This document shows positions 28,272-37,091 of a stretch of 64,000 nucleotides of DNA, one piece after another. Made by a program: the position numbers and the translations under genes. The notes beneath the pieces were generated by a model. It saw only the letters and a program-made list of their open reading frames with translations. It had not been told where the DNA came from and made no database searches. Within the stretch, counting starts at the first letter, position 1. Every line of letters starts with the position of its first letter. This DNA comes from Pseudomonadota bacterium (lineage in GTDB: Bacteria > Myxococcota_A > Bradymonadia > Bradymonadales > GCA-2716585): positions 1 through 64,000 of the forward strand of contig SYOX01000149.1 in NCBI GenBank assembly GCA_005804885.1, in the 5' to 3' direction.

Positions 28272-29171
28272 GTGTTCTTCCTCAAGCATTCTTTGACGTC
28301 CCTCCTCGTGCTCCTGGTCGCCTCGGCGCTGGGCTGCTCGGACCCCAAGGACGACGCGCCGCTGGGCACGCCCGGCCTGCCGGAGAACAACGACGCCCCC
28401 GACGCGCAGATCAACGAGGACACCGGCGGCGTCACCCCGGAGCCGGACGCCGGCGCCGAGGACGTCGCCCCGGATCTGCCGCCCGATCCCGAGGACGTCG
28501 CCGAGAACACCGACGTCGAGACCCCCGAGGAGGGCGACGTGCCCCTCGATCAGGACGTCGACCCGGGCGAACCCGGCGGGGAGTGCGATCCCTTCGCGCA
28601 GGACTGCCCCGAGGGCGATCCGCCGCGGCAATGCAGCCCCATCCAGGGGACCCCGACCTGCGTGACCCAGCCGCCGGTCCCCCTGGCCGTCGACGAGGCC
28701 TGCATGGGCGGCGACTGCGGCCCCGGCTTGACCTGCATCACGTGGTCGGACGGGCGCGGGCAGATCTGCACGCAGATGTGCCCCCCGGGCGACCCGGCCC
28801 TCTGCGCCGAGGGCTACGAGTGCTCGGCCTTCATCCGGAGCAACCCGGCCATCGGCCTGTGCAGGCCCTCTCGACAGGCTTGCGACATCTACGCGCAGGA
28901 TTGCGCCGAGGAGGGCTTCGCCTGCACCTTCGGCTTTGACCCGGCCACCGAAGCTCCCATCTTCGTGTGCGAGCCCGAGGGGCCCAACGATCAGGGCGAG
29001 GTCTGCTCCGGCGGCAATGGCCGCTGCAAGGCGGGCCTGGTGTGCATTCGCGACGATCCGAACACCTCCACTTGCCACAAGGTCTGCCAGAGCAACGAGG
29101 AGTGCGACCTTGAGGGGCAGTCCTGCATCGGCCGCTCGACGACCTGGCAGGTCACCTTCTGTCGCGAGTAG
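28272..29171 (+). CDS. Cys-rich lipoprotein with acidic stalk
   Basis: 299 residues, GTG start, with an excellent AAGGAGG site 4 bp upstream. Lipobox ASALGC (Cys22). Residues 23-100 are a Pro/Asp/Glu-rich, probably extended stalk. Residues 105-299 carry about twenty cysteines in units such as CDPFAQDC, GPGLTC and SNEECDLEGQSC, like the Cys-rich repeats seen in many myxobacterial surface lipoproteins. Function unknown. Divergent from the ABC operon and followed by another lipoprotein gene with its own promoter. Confidence 0.85.
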   Translation: MFFLKHSLTSLLVLLVASALGCSDPKDDAPLGTPGLPENNDAPDAQINEDTGGVTPEPDAGAEDVAPDLPPDPEDVAENTDVETPEEGDVPLDQDVDPGEPGGECDPFAQDCPEGDPPRQCSPIQGTPTCVTQPPVPLAVDEACMGGDCGPGLTCITWSDGRGQICTQMCPPGDPALCAEGYECSAFIRSNPAIGLCRPSRQACDIYAQDCAEEGFACTFGFDPATEAPIFVCEPEGPNDQGEVCSGGNGRCKAGLVCIRDDPNTSTCHKVCQSNEECDLEGQSCIGRSTTWQVTFCRE

Positions 29172-29265
29172 AACCCAATCAAGACGGCAGCTTACAACAC
29201 AATGGCGGCAAGGCGCGGGCCGCCGGCCGTCGAAGGCCGGGGGGGAGGGGCGCCGAGGCCCTCTA

Positions 29266-29294
29266 TTGACGCTCACGGGCTCGCCCGCTACAAC
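29266..29294 (+). promoter_or_regulatory. Sigma70-type promoter for the lipoprotein operon
   Basis: TTGACG (29266-29271), exactly 17 bp, then TACAAC (29289-29294), ending 66 bp before the ATG at 29361. Five of six bases match in the -35 box and four of six in the -10. It probably drives the genes from 29361 to 36406. Confidence 0.6.
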
Positions 29295-29360
29295 AAGAGG
29301 GCGGCGTTGATCCCGTCATCACCGCATTCTCTGGGAAAACGGCCTGTTGGAGTTCGGACC

Positions 29361-30947
29361 ATGAAGAGCGTGTGGCGACTCGCCTCCATCCTGACAATGG
29401 CGCTGCTCTGCGCCACGACCGCTCTGGGCTGCGCCGACAAGGCTCCTCCCGCAGAGGGGAGCGCGAACAACACGAACAACAACGACCCGGGCCCCGAGGG
29501 TCAGCCCGAGGCGACCCCGGAAGGCCAGCCCGAGGGCACCCCGGAGGGCGAGCCCGAGGGCAACCCCGAGGGTCAGCCCGAGGGCAACCCCGAGGGTCAG
29601 CCCGAGGGCAACCCGGAAGGTCAGCCCGAGGGCGAGCCCGAGCCCATGGATGAGTGCGGCGACGGCATCTGTCAGGATTCGGAGAGCGAGGAGAGCTGCG
29701 CGCTCGACTGCGATCTGGGGCCCTACTGCGACCCGAACAACGTCGAGCTGTGCGACGACAACATCGACAACGACTGCGACGCCCAGGTCGACGAGGGCTG
29801 CACCTGCACGGTGGCCGAGAAGCCCTGCTACAGCGGCGACCCCCGCGACCTGGAGGGGGGCAGCTCCTGCCGGGCCGGGACCCAGCTCTGCGAGCGGGAG
29901 TTCTACGGGGTCTGCATGAACGAGGTGCTGCCCTCCGAGGAGGTGTGCGACGGGGTGGACAACGACTGCGACGACGAGGTGGACGAGATCGAGGGGTGCA
30001 ACAACACGCCCCCGCTGGCCATCTGCCCGCCGGATCAGACCGGCCCGACGCTGGCCTTCTACGAGATCGTGGGCGGCTACGAGGACGCCGACGGCGACGC
30101 GATGGTCCGCTCGGTCTGGTCGCTGCTCGACAAGCCCGTCGGCTCGACGGCGCGCCCGACGCCGGCCAACCAGCTCACCACCGAGATCTTCGCGGACGTC
30201 CAGGGCATCTACCTCTTCCAACTCGAGGTCGAGGACAACAGAGGCGGCATCGGCCGGTGCGTCACGACCGTCGTGACCAACTCCCAGGACCAGCTGCGCA
30301 TCGAGATGGTCTGGAACGTCGGGGCCAACAACGATCGCTCCGACGTCGACCTGCACCTGATCAAGACCCCCGGCGCCCGCTACTTCGCCAACGGCCCGCG
30401 CGGCGACGACTGCTTCTGGGAGAACTGCCGCCTCTGCACCGAGAGCTACAACCAGGCCCCCGAGACCTACGAGGCCAACTGCCGACAGCAGATCGCCGAC
30501 TTCAACAACGACCCCAACATCGCGCCCCCCCCCCAGGTCGAGTGGTTCTCCCCCCTGGACGACAACGATCCTCGCCTGGACCTCGACGACGTCGAGGGCA
30601 ACGGCCCCGAGAACATCAACGTCAGGAGCCCGCTCAACGGCACCTACCGGCTGGGCGTCCACTACTGGGCCGACGACGGCTTCGGCGACAGCACCGTCTC
30701 GCTGCGGATCTTCTGCCGCGGGCAGCTCGCCCGCGAGTTCGAGCCGGTGGTCCTGCGCGAGAAGCCCGGCGCGGACGGCGGCCCCGACACCGAGTTCTGG
30801 GAGGTCGCTGACATCGTCTGGACCTCGAACGGCTGCCAGATCCGCGATTTCGGCGCCGTGGGCTGCCGCGAGATCTGCACCCGCCGCGAGGTTGACACCA
30901 ACCTCGGTTGCCCCGACAACATGAGCCGCGGACAAGTCTGCCAGTGA
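29361..30947 (+). CDS. MopE-type and DUF2135-like lipoprotein with PEG stalk
   Basis: 528 residues. Lipobox TALGC (Cys23), an Asn-rich linker, then a PEGQ/PEGN/PEGE stalk (about residues 45-93). Next come two copies of the CD(D/G)xxDNDCDxxVDE motif (near 130 and 193), the putative metal-binding motif of MopE-like proteins. A fibronectin/PKD-like segment (about 215-310) follows. The C-terminal domain has DVDLHL and GPENINV signatures like DUF2135/YfaP. Its role is probably cell-surface ligand or metal binding; the target is unknown. The start was chosen at the first ATG that yields a signal peptide. Only 32 bp separate it from the next gene. Confidence 0.87.
   Translation: MKSVWRLASILTMALLCATTALGCADKAPPAEGSANNTNNNDPGPEGQPEATPEGQPEGTPEGEPEGNPEGQPEGNPEGQPEGNPEGQPEGEPEPMDECGDGICQDSESEESCALDCDLGPYCDPNNVELCDDNIDNDCDAQVDEGCTCTVAEKPCYSGDPRDLEGGSSCRAGTQLCEREFYGVCMNEVLPSEEVCDGVDNDCDDEVDEIEGCNNTPPLAICPPDQTGPTLAFYEIVGGYEDADGDAMVRSVWSLLDKPVGSTARPTPANQLTTEIFADVQGIYLFQLEVEDNRGGIGRCVTTVVTNSQDQLRIEMVWNVGANNDRSDVDLHLIKTPGARYFANGPRGDDCFWENCRLCTESYNQAPETYEANCRQQIADFNNDPNIAPPPQVEWFSPLDDNDPRLDLDDVEGNGPENINVRSPLNGTYRLGVHYWADDGFGDSTVSLRIFCRGQLAREFEPVVLREKPGADGGPDTEFWEVADIVWTSNGCQIRDFGAVGCREICTRREVDTNLGCPDNMSRGQVCQ
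29494..29640 (+). repeat. Pro-Glu-Gly stalk repeat
   Basis: Tandem 12-nt units encoding PEGQ, PEGN, PEGT and PEGE. Same type as in the lysyl-oxidase-like gene on the other strand (12670-12774). Confidence 0.85.
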
Positions 30948-30979
30948 CCGCGCACAGGTCCACCCCCACCACCCGGCCC

Positions 30980-32143
30980 ATGAACTCAAACACCCGCTCC
31001 AAATTGATCGTCATCGCCGCGTCGCTGCTCCTGACGGCGAGCGCCTGCAAGGAGGACAACGCCTTCTTCAACCCCGACCTGCTCCCCGCAGGCGAGGTGT
31101 GCTTCGAAGGCCGCGAGACCCTTCAGGAGGTGACCACCTTCCAGGACCCGGCGCAGCTCGACGTCCTGATCGTCGTCAGCACCGCCCCGGGCACCGAGGC
31201 CATCCAGCAGCGCCTCGCCGCCGCCGTCCCCCGCTTCATATCGTTGATGCGCGCCCGCGAGCTGGACTTCCAGCTCGGCGTCATCACGGGCGACGCCGGC
31301 GATCCGGCCTCCATCGGCGCCCTCAAGGCCGGCGGCCAGGGCATCTCCGGCTGCGAGATGAGCCCCCGCATCGTCACCGACGAGCACGGCGAGCGCGCCG
31401 GCACCTTCGCCGCCTGCAATGTCCTGCAGGGCTCCGAGGGCGCCGACGCCCAGGAGCTCATCGAGGCCACCTCGGCCGCCTTCGGCCCCCGCAACCTCGA
31501 GCCGCTGACCGCGGGCGGCAACGCCGGATTCCTGCGCGCCCGCGCCTCGCTCCTGGTCGTCTACGTCACCGATCGGGATGACTGCTCCAACGACAACCTC
31601 GATCTGTCGTCCATCGACGGCGAGACCACCCAGACCCGCTGCGAGCACGCCCTGGACCGCCTCGCCGACCCCGACGATCTGGCCCAGGAGCTCATCGCCC
31701 TCAAGAGCGACCCCGGCGCCGTCGCCGTCGCCGTCATCGGCGGCTCGGACGACGGCCGCGACATCGACCTGGACGACGAGCTGGCGCCGACCTGCGCCGA
31801 CGCCGCCGGCAGGCCCGTCTTCCCCGCCACGCGCCTGATCCGGCTGGCCGACCTCTTCCGCCCGCGCGCCGCCTTCGAGTCGGCCTGCTCGGCCTCCTAC
31901 GGCCTGAGCGTCTCCCACATCAGCCTCCTGTCCGAGCCCGACGACGTCGTCGTCTGCCCCGACGCCCGGCTGACCGAGCCGCCGCTGGCCGTCACCCTCG
32001 ACGGCGAAGACCTGGACAACGGCCAGGGCGGCTACGTCTTCCTCGGCAGCACGGACGCCTGCCCCAACGGCGCCGTCTCCATCGACGCCGGCAAGCTCGC
32101 CGGCGCCCAGGGCGCCCTCCAGATCCGCTACTGCGGTCGCTAG
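30980..32143 (+). CDS. VWA-like lipoprotein
   Basis: 387 residues, lipobox LTASAC (Cys18). Residues about 48-240 look like a von Willebrand A fold: a strand LDVLIVVST, helix EAIQQRLAAAVPRFISLM, strand DFQLGVITGDAGD, and later SLLVVYVTDRDDCS. The metal site is degenerate: where a DxSxS would be expected, the sequence is VVSTAPGTE. Thus divalent metal binding is doubtful. The last 100 residues are strand-rich with a few cysteines. It belongs to the operon starting at 29361 and probably binds a partner protein at the surface. The start gives a correct signal peptide. Confidence 0.8.
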   Translation: MNSNTRSKLIVIAASLLLTASACKEDNAFFNPDLLPAGEVCFEGRETLQEVTTFQDPAQLDVLIVVSTAPGTEAIQQRLAAAVPRFISLMRARELDFQLGVITGDAGDPASIGALKAGGQGISGCEMSPRIVTDEHGERAGTFAACNVLQGSEGADAQELIEATSAAFGPRNLEPLTAGGNAGFLRARASLLVVYVTDRDDCSNDNLDLSSIDGETTQTRCEHALDRLADPDDLAQELIALKSDPGAVAVAVIGGSDDGRDIDLDDELAPTCADAAGRPVFPATRLIRLADLFRPRAAFESACSASYGLSVSHISLLSEPDDVVVCPDARLTEPPLAVTLDGEDLDNGQGGYVFLGSTDACPNGAVSIDAGKLAGAQGALQIRYCGR

Positions 32144-32268
32144 ATCAACCGACACCCCTTGAAAAAAAGAGTTGCCTGAAAGTTGGCCTCGACAGGTCCA
32201 AAGGGTGTTCGCCTCCGATCCCCCCCCCGGCTCTTTGAGGACACAGCCAGAACAGGACACTCTGACCC

Positions 32269-35265
32269 ATGAACCAACGACGCGTCATCTCTCTCTCGGC
32301 GTCCCTCATTGCCATCCTCGCCTGCGCCTGCGCCGAGGAGGACAAGGAGGCGCCGCCGCCTCCCCGCGTCGACGCCGTCACCTCACCCACCAGCCTTCAG
32401 ACCCAGCTCATCACGGGCTCGGCGGAGTACGGCGCCACCGTCCGCATCGAAGGCCCCGATGAGGCCGTCGTGGTCACGGCCGACGCCTTCACGGCCAGGT
32501 TCAACGCCGAGGTCAAGCTGCTGCCCGACAGCGCCAACACCCTGGAGGTGACCGCGACGGACGCCGCGGGCAACCGCAGCGCAGCCACCACCTTGGAGAT
32601 CGTCCAGGAGTCCCCCCGCCCTGAGTCGCTGACCATCGAGGTGCCGGACCCCATCGTCGACGCCGACTCGGGCACGCTGACGGTCCTGGCGCAGGTGGAC
32701 AACGCCGAGGAGGGCGTCGCCCTGAGCGACTTCGAGGTCAGCTTCTCGCTCGGCGGCTACGACGAGATCGCCGATCAGATCATCGTCACCGACACCGACG
32801 GCAGAGCCCAGGTCACCTTCCTCGGCATCAAGACCTCGGGCGCGGGCCTCCTGACCGTCTCCGCCGGAGGCTTGACCCGCACCGCCGACTTCGTCGTCGT
32901 CGCCGGCAAGGCCAGCGCCCTCGAACTCCGACTGAGCGCCGAAGGCCAGGAGTCCGACGCGCTCGAAGCCCTGGTGCCTGGGACCGCGGTCACGGCCCTG
33001 GCCTCGACCACCGACGCCCAGGGCAACACGACCGAGCCCCCCATCGTCGTGGTCACCGACGCCCCCGGCGCCTTGATCCAGGGGCGCACCATCACGGGGA
33101 TCATCCGCGCCGGGCGATGGACCGTCGCCGCCAGCGTCCTGGGCTCGGATCTCAGCGCCTCCGCCACGATGACCTTCATCCCCGGCCAGCCCGCCGACCT
33201 TCGCCTGACCCTCGACCGCAGCCAGGCCCTCGCCGGCGAGGTCACCCTCGCCACCACCGAGCTCTTCGACGTCTTCGGCAACCGCATCGACAACCCCCCG
33301 AACGTCGCGCTGACCCTGGACCCCTCCCCGGACGCGCCGCTCTTGCCCATCGAGGGCGCCGCGATCACCATCGAGTCGCCAGCCAGAGCCTACACCGTGC
33401 TCGCCTCGATCGAGGGCGCCCCCGACCTCACGGCCTCGGCGCCGCTGACGATCGCCGCCGCCGCGCCCTCGCTGGAGCGCTTCTCCTTCGCGCTGGCCCA
33501 GGACACCATCCAGGCCGGCGGCGACGTGCCCTTCACCTACAGCGTCCGCGACGCCTTCGACAACCCGGTCCCCGGCGTCACCGTGGACGTGAGCCTCAAC
33601 GCCCCCGGCGCGCTGGTGGCCAACAACAACGTCGACGGCGGCACGCTGACGGCGCTGACGCGCGCGGGCAACTTCAACGTCACGGCTCAGGTGCGCGGCA
33701 CCAACGTCCTGGCTCAATCCCCCCTGGAGGTGACCCCCGGCGACCCTGCCGAGGTCCAGCTTGAGCTCTCCACGACCCTCGTCGCCCTCGGCAACCCCGT
33801 GGAGGTCGCCCTGCGCGTCTCCGACGCCTTCGGAAACCCCACCACCTCCCCCTCCATCTCGTTGACCTGCTCCGATCCCGACGCCGTGTGCCCCACGCCC
33901 GCACAGAACGGCGACGAGATCGTCTTCAGCAACGCGGGCACCTTCCGCGTCTCGGCCACCGAGTCCGTCAGCGGCGACACCGACTCCAGGTTCGTCACCG
34001 TGACCGCGGATGTCGACTTCACACCCCCGAGCATCTCCATCACCTCGCCTTCCGAAGGCGACGAGTTCACCTCCGGCACCCCGATCGTCATCCAGGTCGA
34101 CGCCTCGGATCTCGGCGGTCTGCTGGAGATCGGCATCAGCACGCGCGGCCTGCTCCAGCACACCGACTTGATCCTCCTGCCGCCGAACACCACGGCGGTC
34201 GAAGACACCTTCTCCTTCACCATCCCCAGCACGCGCTTCGGCGCGGTGACCATCACCGCCTTCGCCCGCGATCAGCGCGGCAACCAGGCCAACAGCCAGC
34301 CCGTCACGATCCTCTCACAGTTCCAGGCTGTCAACGACATCAACTGCGACTCCTGCGACCAGATCCTGACCGTCGCGGCCGGCTTCCGCGAGGGCGGCTT
34401 CCTGCTCCAGGGCAACGAGGGCGGCCTGCGAGAGCCGCAGGAGATCGTCCTGACCAACGACGGCGACATCTTCGTGGGCCTCTTCAGGAACATCCGCCTC
34501 CAGACCGACAACGGCTTCTTCGGCACCCAGCAGATCGAGCAGTTCATCGCCCTCATCCTGCCGGACAACACCACGGAGCCCTTCGCCCCCCTCGAGTTCA
34601 ACGACGGCATCGACGATCAGGAGGTCATCGGCCTGGCCTACGACGAGCTGTCCAGCACGCTCTACGCCTCGCTGGGGCAAAACGCCAACGGCGACGCCTT
34701 CACCCGCGTCGTGGCCTACACCCAGCAAGGGATCATCGACCCCTTCGTCAACGCCACCGGCGACCGGGATCTGGGGATGGCCTTCCTGGCCAATCGCCTC
34801 TTCGTCGTCGACAGCGAGCCCGACCCTGACCGCGTCTACGTCGTCGACCCGGGCCGAATCATCAGGACGGTCGTCACCAACATCGGCGACGACGTCCTCT
34901 TCGACGTCTGCGGCGATCAGGACACGCTCTACATCACCCGCGAGGACGAGCTCCACGGCTGCGATCTGGCCATCGGCAACCCGACGACCTGCAACAACAG
35001 GCGGCGCATCTCCAACGCCGCCGCCCTCCAGGCCAGCAACGGCTTCCTGCGCTCCTGCGCCGTGGCCCCCAGCGGCCGGATCTTCGTGGCCAACGAGGAC
35101 GCGGGCACCATCGTGGCCGTCGATCCAGACAACGGCAACAACGTTCAGGTCATCGCCTCGGGCCTGCGCGCCCCTGTCGGCGTGGACTTTGACCCGACCA
35201 CCGGGGATCTCATCGTCAGCGACCGCGACCTCGACGCCGTCTTCCGACTCACCGGAGACTTCTGA
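32269..35265 (+). CDS. Large Ig-like (Big) lipoprotein with C-terminal propeller-like region
   Basis: 998 residues, lipobox LACAC. Residues about 35-115 are an Ig/cadherin-like domain. About five bacterial Ig-like units follow (120-580), with typical pieces such as LTIEVPDPIVDADSGTLTV, ASTTDAQGNTTEPPIVV and YSVRDAFDNPVPGVTVDVSL, as in invasin/intimin-type stalks. A TPPSISITSPSEGDEF domain starts near 584. The last 300 residues have repeating blades (for example IVLTNDGDIFVGLF, GLAYDELSSTLYASLG, VAVDPDNGNN, VGVDFDPTTGDLIVSD) that look like an NHL/SMP-30-type beta-propeller. Probably a surface adhesin or binding protein; ligand unknown. Confidence 0.87.
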   Translation: MNQRRVISLSASLIAILACACAEEDKEAPPPPRVDAVTSPTSLQTQLITGSAEYGATVRIEGPDEAVVVTADAFTARFNAEVKLLPDSANTLEVTATDAAGNRSAATTLEIVQESPRPESLTIEVPDPIVDADSGTLTVLAQVDNAEEGVALSDFEVSFSLGGYDEIADQIIVTDTDGRAQVTFLGIKTSGAGLLTVSAGGLTRTADFVVVAGKASALELRLSAEGQESDALEALVPGTAVTALASTTDAQGNTTEPPIVVVTDAPGALIQGRTITGIIRAGRWTVAASVLGSDLSASATMTFIPGQPADLRLTLDRSQALAGEVTLATTELFDVFGNRIDNPPNVALTLDPSPDAPLLPIEGAAITIESPARAYTVLASIEGAPDLTASAPLTIAAAAPSLERFSFALAQDTIQAGGDVPFTYSVRDAFDNPVPGVTVDVSLNAPGALVANNNVDGGTLTALTRAGNFNVTAQVRGTNVLAQSPLEVTPGDPAEVQLELSTTLVALGNPVEVALRVSDAFGNPTTSPSISLTCSDPDAVCPTPAQNGDEIVFSNAGTFRVSATESVSGDTDSRFVTVTADVDFTPPSISITSPSEGDEFTSGTPIVIQVDASDLGGLLEIGISTRGLLQHTDLILLPPNTTAVEDTFSFTIPSTRFGAVTITAFARDQRGNQANSQPVTILSQFQAVNDINCDSCDQILTVAAGFREGGFLLQGNEGGLREPQEIVLTNDGDIFVGLFRNIRLQTDNGFFGTQQIEQFIALILPDNTTEPFAPLEFNDGIDDQEVIGLAYDELSSTLYASLGQNANGDAFTRVVAYTQQGIIDPFVNATGDRDLGMAFLANRLFVVDSEPDPDRVYVVDPGRIIRTVVTNIGDDVLFDVCGDQDTLYITREDELHGCDLAIGNPTTCNNRRRISNAAALQASNGFLRSCAVAPSGRIFVANEDAGTIVAVDPDNGNNVQVIASGLRAPVGVDFDPTTGDLIVSDRDLDAVFRLTGDF

Positions 35266-35317
35266 CCCCCATCGCAGACCTGGCCTCAACGCCGCTCGAA
35301 CCCCTCAGGAGGCCACC

Positions 35318-36406
35318 ATGGCGTCGCCCCCCCTTCGGCTCTGGCTTGCCCTCGGCGCGCTGGCCGTCGCGTCCCTGACACCCTCACCCGCAAGCGCACA
35401 GACGAGCACCCCCATCACCATCCTCATGATCGACGGTGACGACGCCCTCGCCTCGACCCTGCGGCAGATCGTCATCGACAGGCTCGACGCCAACCCCGGC
35501 TTGGAGCACGTCGACTCGGCCTTGTCCCTCAACGGGGCGAGGATCATGTTCTGCGAGGATCCTGACCGGGTGTGCATCGAGGCGATCAGCGAGCACCTGC
35601 CCTCGCCCTCCTTCATCGCCGGCGAGATACTGAACAAGGAGGGCAGGATCATCGCCTCGCTGACCTGGTACGAGGCCGGCCAGGCCAGCCCCGTCGCCAC
35701 CGTGGAGGCCCACTACAACAACGTCGAGGCCTTCGGGCAGGGCGTCGGGCTGCTCGCAGACGACCTCATCGCCCAGACCGCGCTTCCCCAGGCTCAACCG
35801 CCCGCGATCTCCTCCAGGGAGACAGCAGGCGCCCAGAGCGCCGCCCTCGGCCTGCGCTTGACCCCCAAGTTCGGCGCCGTCGCGCCGAGCGCCGATCTCG
35901 ACGCGGCCCTGACGGTGGCCTTCGAACTGAGCATCACCCTGCCGCTGGAGACCCTCCTGGCGGACACGCGCGACGATCACCTGCGCATCGCGCTGGAGGG
36001 CGGCTATCAGCTCCTGTCCCAGAAAGACCTCGCCATCGTCCCCGGCCGCGGCCTGACGACCCTGATCCAGAACTCCCACGCCTTCCCCCTGAACCTGATG
36101 GCGCTCTACAGCGCCCCGGAGGGCTGGCCGATACAGCCCTACGGCGGCCTGGGGTTGAGCATGCTCGTGAGCCGGAGCGACTTCGAGGCCTTCTCGCGCA
36201 CCGAGGCTCAGAACGACTTCTCGCTCGGCGCCCTGCTGATCGCCGGCGCGCAGCTGCCTCTCCCGATCTCCGAGACCCTCTCTGGCCACTTCGTGCTTGA
36301 ACTCCAGCACCGAGAGGTGAGAGCAGACCTTGGAGAGATAGGCAAGGTGGGCGAGAGCGCGCTGGGGGCGACGAGCCTGTCGGCGGGCTTTGGGCTGGAT
36401 CTGTGA
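35318..36406 (+). CDS. Exported protein, probable outer-membrane barrel C-terminus
   Basis: 362 residues with a Sec signal peptide (cleavage after TPSPASA). The start has CAGGAGG 7 bp upstream. Residues 28-150 are alpha/beta (ITILMIDGDDALASTLRQIV...). The second half has alternating hydrophobic strands (LRLTPKFGAV, FELSITLPL, LRIALEGGYQLL, PYGGLGLSML) and ends in SAGFGLDL. That pattern fits a small beta-barrel, although the terminal residue is Leu rather than the usual aromatic. I cannot name a family. Last gene of the surface operon, 52 bp after the Ig-like lipoprotein. Confidence 0.75.
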   Translation: MASPPLRLWLALGALAVASLTPSPASAQTSTPITILMIDGDDALASTLRQIVIDRLDANPGLEHVDSALSLNGARIMFCEDPDRVCIEAISEHLPSPSFIAGEILNKEGRIIASLTWYEAGQASPVATVEAHYNNVEAFGQGVGLLADDLIAQTALPQAQPPAISSRETAGAQSAALGLRLTPKFGAVAPSADLDAALTVAFELSITLPLETLLADTRDDHLRIALEGGYQLLSQKDLAIVPGRGLTTLIQNSHAFPLNLMALYSAPEGWPIQPYGGLGLSMLVSRSDFEAFSRTEAQNDFSLGALLIAGAQLPLPISETLSGHFVLELQHREVRADLGEIGKVGESALGATSLSAGFGLDL

Positions 36407-36442
36407 GCGGTCGGCCTCGTTGGGCGTCCCGGCGAGCCGGAT

Positions 36443-37036
36443 CTACTCGGCGAGGAAGGTGAAGGTCGCCGTGTCGTTGTCGACCTCGGCCGCCGTGCGC
36501 GTGTAGCGCACGAGGGTCCTGTCGATGGTGATCTGGTGGCCGCTGGCGGCGCCCTCTCCCAGGAAGAAGGTCAGCTCATCCGCCTCGGCGAAGCTCCGGC
36601 GGGCCTTGCCCAGATCCTTGATGGCGGTGAAGACGACCGTGTTGTTGCCGGGCACGAGGAACTTGTTGACGTTGACGGTGAGCTGACGGGCGTCGGCGCT
36701 GACGAGGCGCGTGACGAACTGACCGTTGACGTGGACGTCCACGTTGTACTGTGTGGCGCCGGGGTTGGTCTGGCTGGCCACCAGCCAGTAGGTCCGACGG
36801 AGCTTCGGGGCCTCCTTGCGCGACGCGGTCTTCTGGGCGTCGTGATGGACGCGCACGTCGGGGATGCTCAGGTGGACATTGCCCTTGTCGTCAAAGCGCA
36901 CCGAGGCCCCTTCGAAGTGCTGGTCGGTCAGGCCGTTGACCTTGACGCCGTTGAGGAAGATGTCCTGCGCCGAGGCGGCTGGAGCGAGGCCAAGAATGAG
37001 GGCGAGGGTCAGGAGAAGTCGAAGGTGAAGGGTCAT
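36443..37036 (-). CDS. Small secreted protein of the sigma operon
   Basis: 197 residues, with a clear signal peptide ending LAPAASA. The mature part is strand-rich (DVHVNGQFVTRLV, LTVNVNKFLVPGNNTVVFTA), like a lectin- or galactose-binding-type jelly roll, with no cysteines. I do not recognise a family. It lies 55 bp after the anti-sigma gene and may be a sensed partner or an output of the regulon. A GTG three codons upstream (37045) is an alternative start. Confidence 0.7.
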   Translation of the reverse strand: MTLHLRLLLTLALILGLAPAASAQDIFLNGVKVNGLTDQHFEGASVRFDDKGNVHLSIPDVRVHHDAQKTASRKEAPKLRRTYWLVASQTNPGATQYNVDVHVNGQFVTRLVSADARQLTVNVNKFLVPGNNTVVFTAIKDLGKARRSFAEADELTFFLGEGAASGHQITIDRTLVRYTRTAAEVDNDTATFTFLAE

Positions 37037-37091
37037 CGCGATCACCGGGCTGGAGGTGGAGAGGGACAGCGCCCCCTGTCCGCCACGGTTA

